Assembly: GCA_028281075.1 (NCBI GenBank)
Contig: JANQKO010000516.1
Span: forward strand, 1-5,113
Origin: Alphaproteobacteria bacterium
GTDB taxonomy: Bacteria > Pseudomonadota > Alphaproteobacteria > GCA-2731375
DNA: 5,113 nt
Reading direction: 5' to 3'
Position numbers and translations under genes: made by a program. Every line of letters begins with the position of its first letter. The first letter of the stretch is position 1. Below are positions 1-4,852 of the stretch, piece after piece. The notes beneath the pieces are model-generated. The model ran no database searches and had not been told where the DNA came from. It was given only the letters and a program-made list of their open reading frames with translations.

Positions 1-13
1 AGATATCTGGCGG

Positions 14-112
14 CCATGTTTGATGGCCGGCTTGCCGGCCCGTTCCCCCACCCGGCCACCCATAGGGTGCTGTCGTTGGGTGGCCGGGTGGGGGAGCGGG
101 CCGGCAAGGCCG
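14..112. repeat. Dispersed intergenic repeat, copy A
   Basis: This stretch shares both ends with 3424-3494. The left 18 nt (14-31, beginning CCATGTTTGA) match 3424-3441 at 16 of 18 positions. The right 31 nt (82-112, containing GAGCGGGCCGGC) match 3464-3494 at 29 of 31 positions. The middle differs and is 28 nt longer here, where it completes the large inverted repeat at 31-108. Each copy lies just past the stop codon of a minus-strand gene, here the CoA-transferase. The shared ends are seen directly by eye alignment. That this is a genome-wide intergenic repeat family is inference from only two copies. Confidence 0.7.
31..108. repeat. Long inverted repeat, 32-bp arms with 14-nt loop
   Basis: The left arm (31-62, starting CTTGCCGGCCCG) and the right arm (77-108, ending CGGGCCGGCAAG) are reverse complements over 32 nt with one mismatch, at position 43, which can form a G-T/U wobble in RNA. 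The loop is 63-76. On the minus strand it follows the CoA-transferase stop and the smaller hairpin at 114-139, so a transcript running through would fold into a very stable stem. It has no U-tract of its own. Possible roles are barrier to 3' exonucleases, backup terminator, or relic of a palindromic repeat element. Confidence 0.85.
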
Positions 113-113
113 C

Positions 114-139
114 GAAAATGGGCCGACAGGCCCATTTTC
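114..139 (-). terminator. Perfect 11-bp hairpin, likely intrinsic terminator (possibly bidirectional)
   Basis: GAAAATGGGCC (114-124) pairs perfectly with GGCCCATTTTC (129-139) around the 4-nt loop GACA. It begins 10 nt past the CoA-transferase stop codon on the minus strand. Because the sequence is symmetrical, both strands give a GC-rich stem top and an A-run/U-run base, the usual shape of a bidirectional Rho-independent terminator. The U-run is only four residues and lies inside the stem, so termination strength is uncertain. No gene on the plus strand to its left can be seen in this window. Confidence 0.7.
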
Positions 140-149
140 AAACAATCCC

Positions 150-1325
150 TCAGATCGTGCCCTGCCGTCTGAGCGCGTCGATCCGGTCATCGCCATAGCC
201 GAGGTCGCGCAGCACCTGGTCGGTATGCGCGCCCAGGGCCGGCGCCGGCAGCCGGAGCCGGCAGGGCGTGCCGCTCAGCTTCACCGGGAAACCGGTCATC
301 CGCACGTCGCCATGTCCCGGATGCGGCACGTCCAGCACCATGTCCTGGGCCAGGACCTGCGGGTCGTCGAATACCTCGTCCAGCCCCATGACCCGGCCGC
401 AGGGCACGCCGGCCTTGTTGATGACCTCGATCCAATGGTCGACGGTCTGCCGGCCGATCTTCTCGTTGACCAGCACGTTGATACGCTCGCGGTTCGCCAT
501 GCGGGCATCGTTACTGGCGAAATCGGGATCATCCAGCAGATGGCCGAGGTCGAGGACCTCCAGGAACCGGCGCACGAAGGCGTCGTTGCTGGGCGCGACG
601 GCGACGTCGCCGTCGGCGGCGTGGAACAGTCCGTAGGGCGCGACGATGGGATGGTTGTTGCCGGTGCGGACGGGCGGCGTTCCGGTGATGAAGTATTCGG
701 CGCTGAGATAGGCGAGCATGCTGATCAGGCCGTTGGTCAGGCTCGCCTCCACCCGCTGCCCGCCGGCACGGCCGCGGGCGGCCAGCGCGCAGGCCGTGCC
801 GAAGGCGGCATAGAGCCCGGCGACCAGATCGCTCATCGGCGGCCCCGAGCGCAGCGGGCCGTCCTCGACGGTGCCGTTCACGCTCATGAAGCCGCTCATG
901 GCCTGGGCGATGAAGTCGAAGGACGGCCGGTCGACATAGGGCCCCGTGCTGCCGTAGCCGTTGACGCTGGTGACGATCAGGTCGGGATTGAGCTGGCGCA
1001 GCCGGTCCGCGTCGAAGCCCATCCGGTCCAGCACGCCGGGCCGGTAGTTCTCGATCAGGACATCGGCGCCGCGCAGCAGATCGGCCAGCACCGCGCGGCC
1101 GTCATCGGCATAGAGGTCGAGCGTGATCGACTTCTTGTTGCGGTTGAACTGGGCATAGTACCAACTGAACCCGTCTTTCATGGCGCCCTGCCCGCGCACC
1201 GGGTCGCCCTTGCCGGGGGCCTCGACCTTGATCACGTCGGCGCCCATGTCGGCCAGCAGCATCGAGCAGAACGGCCCGGCGAGAATGCGCGTGAGATCGA
1301 TGATACGGATACCGGACAGCGCCAC
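150..1325 (-). CDS. Family III CoA-transferase (CaiB/BaiF type)
   Basis: This 391-residue protein belongs to the CaiB/BaiF family of CoA-transferases, cytoplasmic enzymes that move CoA between acyl-CoA thioesters and free carboxylic acids through an aspartyl-CoA thioester. The N-terminus carries the family signature: an LTRILAGPF segment at 11-19, then LLADMGADVIKVE ending at residue 35. NRNKKSITLDL lies at 61-71 and ENYRPG at 92-97. Asp166, in PPMSDLVAGLYAA, fits the catalytic aspartate. GVPCGRV (306-312) and a C-terminal HTDQVLRDLGY (367-377) are also typical, and the length is normal (about 380-410). The start is GTG at 1323-1325, with AAGAGG 8 nt upstream (1334-1339), and the family homology begins directly there. 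The substrate cannot be told from sequence. Its neighbours, a membrane cassette and leuB, give no pathway clue, so names such as formyl-, carnitine- or succinyl-CoA transferase would be guesses. Confidence 0.93.
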   Translation of the reverse strand: MALSGIRIIDLTRILAGPFCSMLLADMGADVIKVEAPGKGDPVRGQGAMKDGFSWYYAQFNRNKKSITLDLYADDGRAVLADLLRGADVLIENYRPGVLDRMGFDADRLRQLNPDLIVTSVNGYGSTGPYVDRPSFDFIAQAMSGFMSVNGTVEDGPLRSGPPMSDLVAGLYAAFGTACALAARGRAGGQRVEASLTNGLISMLAYLSAEYFITGTPPVRTGNNHPIVAPYGLFHAADGDVAVAPSNDAFVRRFLEVLDLGHLLDDPDFASNDARMANRERINVLVNEKIGRQTVDHWIEVINKAGVPCGRVMGLDEVFDDPQVLAQDMVLDVPHPGHGDVRMTGFPVKLSGTPCRLRLPAPALGAHTDQVLRDLGYGDDRIDALRRQGTI

Positions 1326-1468
1326 GTCGACGGCCTCTTGGACGGGTTACGCGCCCGCGTCGCCAGCCGGATCGGCGACGGCGCGGACTTTTTCGCGAAA
1401 CTAGCATGATGCGCCGGCACGCGGAACCGCGGCCGGCGGGCGCCGCTTCCGCGGGCGCGGAAAACACG
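1326..1468. other. Intergenic region between membrane cassette and CoA-transferase
   Basis: This 143-nt gap could hold a promoter for the CoA-transferase or could be transcribed through from the cassette. It contains a perfect 10-bp palindrome TTTCGCGAAA (1391-1400), 66 nt before the GTG start, in the least GC-rich part of the gap. A small hairpin lies just past the upstream gene's stop: TTCCGC (1447-1452) with GCGGAA (1457-1462) and loop GGGC. On the minus strand no U-tract follows it, so it is a poor intrinsic terminator. I find no convincing -35/-10 pair. Confidence 0.35.
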
Positions 1469-1948
1469 TCAGTTCGCCGACGCGGTCTTCGGCGGCAATG
1501 GCTTCGGCGGTTCGGGGTGGAACAGCGGCGTGTTCGGGTCGCGGGTGCCGACGAAGGGATTGCGCATCTGCAGGGCCGCGCCCTCGGCCTCGGCCTTGCG
1601 GCGGGCCTGCTGCAGTTCCTTGGCCTGCTCGCGGTCCCAGGGCATGGCGTAGGCGCGCGGCTGCGGGTTGTCGGGGAACTGCAGCCAGACATAGATCGCC
1701 TCGCCCTCGTGCAGGCGGGCGGCCAGCACCTCGGCCTGCTCGACATGGGCCTGCGTCCATTCCAGCACCACCGGCTTGGGCCGGCCGAGTAGCTCGACCA
1801 GGCTGACATAGCTCACCACCATCAGCAGCGTGGCGAGGCCGATGGCCACCAGCTTGACGGCGACGCGCCGGCGCGCCCAGACGGTGATGCCGGCCAGACC
1901 GGCCGCGACCAGGACCGTGACGGCGAACAGGTAGAGCTGGCTGTCCAT
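1469..1948 (-). CDS. Two-TM membrane protein of unknown family, third gene of the channel cassette
   Basis: I do not recognise a named family for this 159-residue protein. Two hydrophobic helices stand out (about 4-24 and 31-52), separated by the positively charged loop WARRRVAVK. By the positive-inside rule both termini would be periplasmic. The remaining part, about 57-133, is a small soluble domain with EGEAIYVWLQFPD (81-93), then RAYAMPW (98-104), an Ala/Glu/Lys/Gln-rich helix (105-123) and LQMRNPF (126-132). A proline-rich tail closes the protein (about 139-153, PLFHPEPPKPLPP). It starts at ATG 1946-1948, 32 nt after the stop of the Asp-TM gene, with only a weak GGGAT-like binding site. 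Tight spacing and shared membrane location suggest it is the third subunit of the complex made with the channel and Asp-TM proteins, but this is inference from context. Confidence 0.85.
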   Translation of the reverse strand: MDSQLYLFAVTVLVAAGLAGITVWARRRVAVKLVAIGLATLLMVVSYVSLVELLGRPKPVVLEWTQAHVEQAEVLAARLHEGEAIYVWLQFPDNPQPRAYAMPWDREQAKELQQARRKAEAEGAALQMRNPFVGTRDPNTPLFHPEPPKPLPPKTASAN

Positions 1949-1980
1949 GGCGTTCGATCCCGATCCCGCCGCGCCGCCGC

Positions 1981-2580
1981 CTAGCGCGCGGTGCGCAGGC
2001 CCCGCGGCAGATGGTGCACGCTGCCGGGCACGAGGTTGCCCTCGTCGTCGAGCGCGAAGCGGACGATGGTCTGCTCCTCGCCGATCCGCCGCATCTCCAC
2101 CTGCTCGAGCGCGATCTTGGCCGGCGGGCCCTTCTTGCGGTTCTTCAGGCTGACCTGCACCGTGACCGGGATCGGGAAGCGGCCGGCATTGTTGCGGTAG
2201 AGATGCAGGTTGACGGTGTATTCGCCGGCCGGCGTGCCGCGGCTGTAGGCGACCTCGTAATTGACGTTGGTGACGTCCTTGCTGTGGCCGAGGTCGTCGC
2301 GCAGCAGGTTGAAGACGTCGCCGCCGGTGTTGGAATAGCCGACCGGCAGGTCGCCCGGCGCCTGCACCCAGAGGTCGACGTCGCTGTCGAACTCGTCCGG
2401 CCAGCGCACCTCGACCAGGACGTTGCCGGGCGGATCGGTCGTCGCCTCGGCGACGGTCGGCGGGTTTATGTGCGGCAGCAGCAGGATGACGATGGTGACG
2501 AAGCCCAGCAGCGCCAGCATGATGACATCACGGAAGACCGTGCTGTCGTCGTTGTTGTCGGCGAAATCAATGCCGTGCAT
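1981..2580 (-). CDS. Single-TM protein with ExbD/TolR-like Asp helix and DUF2135-like beta-rich periplasmic domain
   Basis: This 199-residue protein has a short acidic N-terminus (DFADNNDDS, 5-13), then FRDVIMLALLGFVTIVILLL (16-35), a membrane helix with an aspartate (Asp18) at its cytoplasmic edge. The placement mimics the essential proton-carrying Asp of TolR and ExbD (LLDVLLVLLLIF in TolR). After an HINPP linker comes a beta-rich region, about 53-145, with VEVRWPDEFDSDVDLWV (56-72), GYSNTGG (81-87) and AGEYTVNLHLY (118-128). This pattern recalls the DUF2135/YfaP beta-sandwich, not the usual ExbD/TolR periplasmic fold. A basic patch (KNRKK, 146-150) and a mixed tail follow. The start ATG overlaps the channel gene by 14 nt, with GGGGAA (2585-2590) as binding site, so the two are translationally linked. 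Family assignment is by eye. An Asp-bearing partner of the adjacent proton channel is the best reading. Confidence 0.85.
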   Translation of the reverse strand: MHGIDFADNNDDSTVFRDVIMLALLGFVTIVILLLPHINPPTVAEATTDPPGNVLVEVRWPDEFDSDVDLWVQAPGDLPVGYSNTGGDVFNLLRDDLGHSKDVTNVNYEVAYSRGTPAGEYTVNLHLYRNNAGRFPIPVTVQVSLKNRKKGPPAKIALEQVEMRRIGEEQTIVRFALDDEGNLVPGSVHHLPRGLRTAR

Positions 2581-3313
2581 TGGCTTCCCCGATGGCGATC
2601 AGCCGGGTCACCAGCTTGACGGCGCCGCCGGCCAGCATGTGGTAGTTGACCATCAGCCAGAGGTTCAGCACGGCGCCGACGAGCGTCGTGTAGAGCGCCA
2701 CCGACATGCCCTCGATCAGGCCGGTGACCATCGGCGCGATGGCCTGGACGTTGCCGGCGACGGACGGGTCGACGCCGGACAGCGCGATGATGAAGCCCAG
2801 CACGGTGCCGATCAGGCCGAGCAGCACCAGGCTGTTGGCGACATGGCGGACGACGGCGATACGGTTGAAGACCTTGACGCGCAGCGCGGAGGCGGAAATG
2901 GCGCGGCTGCCGGCCTCGCGGCCGGCGACCTCGCCGAGATAGCGCACGGCCCAGGACCGGGCATCGGGCCGGGGCAGATCGAGATTGTTCAGTTCGGCGC
3001 TGACGGACCAGATCTTCTGGGCGCAGATCGCCAGGCCGACCTGAAACACCAGGAAGATACCGACGCTGAGGCCGGTGCCGTCGGCGGCGATGACGATATC
3101 GATCCAGCCGTGCAGAAAGGCCGCGGTGAGCAGGGCGAAGGCGGGCAGATTGACGACGATGAACTGCAGCAGCAGCAAGTATTTCTGGGCATCGCCGAGC
3201 AACGACGCCACGGATGACGGCTGATCGGTCTTAGTCGGGGCGGCGCCGGAAAATCCGGCATAGTCAACGGCACCCGTCGCGTTGGGAAAAACCGACATTC
3301 GTTCAATGCCCAT
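2567..3313 (-). CDS. MotA/TolQ/ExbB-family proton channel protein
   Basis: A 248-residue inner-membrane protein with four predicted helices: about 45-68, 82-100, 158-180 and 203-228. The last two hold the family signature: NSLVLLGLIGTVLGFIIALSG (160-180, with Thr170 after the Gly-rich turn) and GMSVALYTTLVGAVLNL (202-218, with Thr209/Thr210). Such proteins form the oligomeric channel that couples proton flow to work in flagellar stators, the Tol system and TonB energising. The glutamate found in ExbB's last helix (Glu176) appears replaced by a hydrophobic residue in an ungapped alignment on Thr210; Glu201 lies nearby. The polar N-terminal 40 residues look disordered. It is the first gene of a three-gene operon and overlaps the next by 14 nt, in the order expected for a channel followed by its Asp-helix partner. 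It cannot be equated with MotA, TolQ or ExbB: no tolR, tolA, tonB or motB neighbour is present. Confidence 0.92.
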   Translation of the reverse strand: MGIERMSVFPNATGAVDYAGFSGAAPTKTDQPSSVASLLGDAQKYLLLLQFIVVNLPAFALLTAAFLHGWIDIVIAADGTGLSVGIFLVFQVGLAICAQKIWSVSAELNNLDLPRPDARSWAVRYLGEVAGREAGSRAISASALRVKVFNRIAVVRHVANSLVLLGLIGTVLGFIIALSGVDPSVAGNVQAIAPMVTGLIEGMSVALYTTLVGAVLNLWLMVNYHMLAGGAVKLVTRLIAIGEANARH

Positions 3314-3423
3314 TACTTGCTCCAATCGTTCCGTCAGGGTCCCATCGCCTCACACCCCCGAAAACATTCTCAACGCACCAAGAAACGAAGCATCGTCGCC
3401 CGCACAGGTTAAGAAGTCCTAAA
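3314..3423 (-). promoter_or_regulatory. Probable promoter and leader region of the membrane cassette
   Basis: This 110-nt stretch upstream of the channel gene is clearly richer in A/T than the surrounding coding DNA, notably around 3359-3390 and 3409-3423. It is the only sizeable gap before the three-gene operon, so a promoter is expected here. I cannot point to a convincing -35/-10 pair. An imperfect palindrome TTAAGAAGTCCTAA (3410-3423, 10 of 14 positions symmetrical) sits next to repeat copy B and might be an operator, but the support is weak. Confidence 0.4.
3320..3323 (-). promoter_or_regulatory. Ribosome binding site that decides the channel-gene start
   Basis: On the minus strand GGAG (3320-3323) stands 6 nt before ATG 3311-3313. 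The frame is also open upstream to a TTG at 3323-3325, but starting there would place the GGAG inside the coding sequence and add only four residues. The ATG at 3313 is therefore the better start. A second in-frame ATG (3296-3298) lacks a comparable site. Confidence 0.75.
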
Positions 3424-3494
3424 CCATGTTTGACGACCGGCGACGCGCGGGAACGCGGGCCACGGCCGGGTGGGAGAGCGGGCCGGCGAGGCCG
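3424..3494. repeat. Dispersed intergenic repeat, copy B (shorter)
   Basis: Its ends match copy A (14-112): 3424-3441 is 16/18 identical to 14-31, and 3464-3494 is 29/31 identical to 82-112. The central 22 nt differ from the 50-nt centre of copy A and do not supply a complementary arm, so the long inverted repeat is missing here. Like copy A, it lies just downstream of a minus-strand gene (leuB, stop at 3510). On the leuB-proximal side a small 6-bp stem, GCCGTT (3491-3496) with AACGGC (3501-3506), takes the position held by the 114-139 hairpin next to copy A. No U-tract follows that stem. Confidence 0.65.
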
Positions 3495-3509
3495 TTCGCC
3501 AACGGCTCC

Positions 3510-4619
3510 TCAGCCCGACGCGGTCTCTGCCAGCGCGGCGATGACCGCGTCGCCCATGCCCTCGGTGGACAGCGCCGGCCGGTTGGGCGCGCGGATGTCC
3601 GGCGTGCGGGCGCCGCCGGCGAGCGCCCGGCGCACCGCCCGTTCGAGCAGCGCCGCGTCCTCCTCGCGCCCGAGCGAATGCCGCAGCATCAGCCCGACGC
3701 TCAAGATCGCGCCCAACGGATTGGCGATCCCCTTGCCGGCGATATCGGGCGCGCTGCCGTGCACCGGCTCGTAGAGCGCGGCCCGATGGCCATCGGCGTC
3801 CGGCGCCGCCAGCGAGGCCGACGGCAGCATGCCCAGCGAGCCGGACACGGCGCCACCGATATCGGACAGAATGTCGCCGAACATGTTGTCGGCCAGCAGC
3901 ACGTCGAACTGACCGGGTTCGCGGGCGAGCTGCATGGCGCAGTTGTCGACCAGGATGTGGCTCAGCCGGACGTCGGGATATGCCTCGGCGCCGATCCGGC
4001 TGACCACGTCCCGCCAGAGCCGGCCGGTTTCGAGCACGTTCGACTTGTCGACCGAGCAGAGCCGTCCGGCGCGGCCACGCGCCAGCGTGAAGGCGGCACG
4101 CGCGATGCGTTCGATCTCCCAGGTCGCGTAGGTCAGCGTGTTGAGCCCGCGCCGGCCGCCGTCGGGCAGATCCGCGATGCCGCGCGGTTCGCCGAAGTAG
4201 AGCCCGCCGTTCAGCTCGCGCACGACGACCAGGTCGACGCCGGCCATGACCTCCGGTTTCAGGGCCGAGGCGTCGGCCAGCTCGGCATAGCCCACGATCG
4301 GCCGCAGGTTGGCGAACACCCCCATCTCGCGGCGGATCGCCAGCAGACTGCCGGCGCGGCGCACCTCCGGCGGGATTTCCTCGAACGCCGGGCCGCCGGT
4401 GGCGCCGAACAGCACCGCGTCGGCCGAGACCAGATCGGCCCTGACCGCGTCGGCGACGATGCCGCCGTGGCGCCGGTAGGCGGCAACGCCATAGGCTTCC
4501 TCGCGCACCGTCAGGTCGAGCCCGCGGCGGGCGCCGAACCAGTCGATGACACGCAGGGCCTGGCGGATCACCTCCGGCCCGATGCCCTCGCCCGGCAACA
4601 CGATCAGATCACGCGGCAT
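3510..4619 (-). CDS. leuB: 3-isopropylmalate dehydrogenase (LeuB)
   Basis: This cytoplasmic enzyme of leucine synthesis oxidises and decarboxylates 3-isopropylmalate to 2-oxoisocaproate with NAD+. The 369-residue length is normal. Visible motifs are LPGEGIGPEV (8-17), SLLAIRREMGVFANLRP (91-107, with Leu92, Leu93, Arg96 and Arg106 of the substrate pocket), VVRELNGGLYFGEPRG (132-147, with Arg134 and Tyr141), VDKSNVLE (190-197, catalytic Lys192), metal-binding Asp225, Asp249 and Asp253, and the cofactor loop HGSAPDIAGKGIANP (287-301), whose Asp292-Ile293 fits NAD+ preference. RELxGG separates it from isocitrate and tartrate dehydrogenases, which have RENTE; Asn replaces the usual Thr. The ATG at 4617-4619 is chosen because AGGGAGG (4625-4631) lies 5 nt upstream and homology begins there; an ATG at 4638-4640 and a longer frame to 4709 lack support. 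No leuC, leuD or leuA lies in the window, so a paralogue of a main leuB is possible. Confidence 0.92.
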   Translation of the reverse strand: MPRDLIVLPGEGIGPEVIRQALRVIDWFGARRGLDLTVREEAYGVAAYRRHGGIVADAVRADLVSADAVLFGATGGPAFEEIPPEVRRAGSLLAIRREMGVFANLRPIVGYAELADASALKPEVMAGVDLVVVRELNGGLYFGEPRGIADLPDGGRRGLNTLTYATWEIERIARAAFTLARGRAGRLCSVDKSNVLETGRLWRDVVSRIGAEAYPDVRLSHILVDNCAMQLAREPGQFDVLLADNMFGDILSDIGGAVSGSLGMLPSASLAAPDADGHRAALYEPVHGSAPDIAGKGIANPLGAILSVGLMLRHSLGREEDAALLERAVRRALAGGARTPDIRAPNRPALSTEGMGDAVIAALAETASG

Positions 4620-4681
4620 CGTCGCCTCCCTGGTGGTCATCTCCGCCAGACTGCCGGACCGACCGTCTTCTGTCCAAAGTC

Positions 4682-4691
4682 GCAAATTTGC
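4682..4691. promoter_or_regulatory. Perfect 10-bp palindrome, possible operator
   Basis: GCAAATTTGC is a perfect palindrome in an otherwise GC-rich setting, 62 nt upstream of the leuB start. Its size and position would suit a dimeric regulator, or it may simply be part of an A/T-rich promoter. No known operator is matched with confidence. Confidence 0.3.
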
Positions 4692-4746
4692 CACAAGGCC
4701 CGGCGGCAAGCGGACACGGGAATCCCACAGGAATCGGGGCTTTTTC

Positions 4747-4771
4747 GTCTTCGCCGGCCGGCCGCGAAGAC
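4747..4771. repeat. 8-bp inverted repeat with GGCCGGCC core
   Basis: GTCTTCGC (4747-4754) and GCGAAGAC (4764-4771) are exact reverse complements. Between them lie C4755 and the self-complementary GGCCGGCC (4756-4763), so the 25-nt unit could fold into a stable hairpin or act as a two-half-site operator. On the minus strand GAAAAAG follows, giving a stem and an A-run; on the plus strand TTTTT lies on the upstream side. Neither direction has the stem-then-U-tract order of an intrinsic terminator. Confidence 0.55.
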
Positions 4772-4852
4772 ACGCGTTTTACCGGCTCTTAAGCGATCTT
4801 CACTAGTGTGAGACGAGTTGACGGATCGGACACACCAAGCGACAGGGCAGAC

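Larger units (their letters stand above)
4620..4852. promoter_or_regulatory. Divergent intergenic region between leuB and the coiled-coil gene
   Basis: These 233 nt must hold the promoters of two genes that point away from each other. Two symmetrical sites stand out and are listed separately: the palindrome at 4682-4691 and the inverted repeat at 4747-4771. A perfect 8-bp palindrome CACTAGTG (4801-4808) lies 45 nt before the coiled-coil start. The T-rich run at 4741-4745 and TTTTA at 4776-4780 are among the few A/T-rich patches. I see no clear leader peptide with a leucine-codon run for leuB attenuation and no strong sigma-70 promoter match. Confidence 0.5.

Noticed and set aside
16..198. Short plus-strand frame starting ATGTTTGA at copy A, like the one at 3426 in copy B
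   Set aside because: Both begin in the repeat, but the translations diverge after a few residues, cross hairpins and run antisense into a real gene. The shared start reflects the repeat, not a conserved peptide.
225..1409. Long plus-strand open frame opposite the CoA-transferase
   Set aside because: Its translation is Arg/Gly/Ala/Asp-rich low-complexity sequence with no family motifs, while the minus strand has clear CoA-transferase motifs throughout. It is a shadow of high-GC coding.
1447..1462. Hairpin after the two-TM gene as a cassette terminator
   Set aside because: The stem is only 6 bp and no U-tract follows on the minus strand, so read-through into the CoA-transferase cannot be excluded.
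1102..1809. Minus-strand frame bridging the two-TM gene and the CoA-transferase
   Set aside because: It overlaps both real genes in another frame and is mostly Arg/Pro/Ser low-complexity sequence. It is not evidence of a fusion or frameshift.
2011..3217. Plus-strand frames opposite the membrane cassette (2011-2619 and 2423-3217)
   Set aside because: They lack domains and are rich in Asp/Gly/Gln/Ala runs. The minus-strand genes have membrane helices, ribosome sites and operon spacing.
3426..4811. 461-codon plus-strand open frame opposite leuB
   Set aside because: It covers an unmistakable LeuB on the other strand and starts inside the intergenic repeat. Its composition is typical of GC-rich antisense frames.
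4818..4823. TTGACG as a -35 box for the coiled-coil gene
   Set aside because: No -10-like hexamer lies about 17 nt downstream, and the spacing would put transcription start at or inside the start codon.
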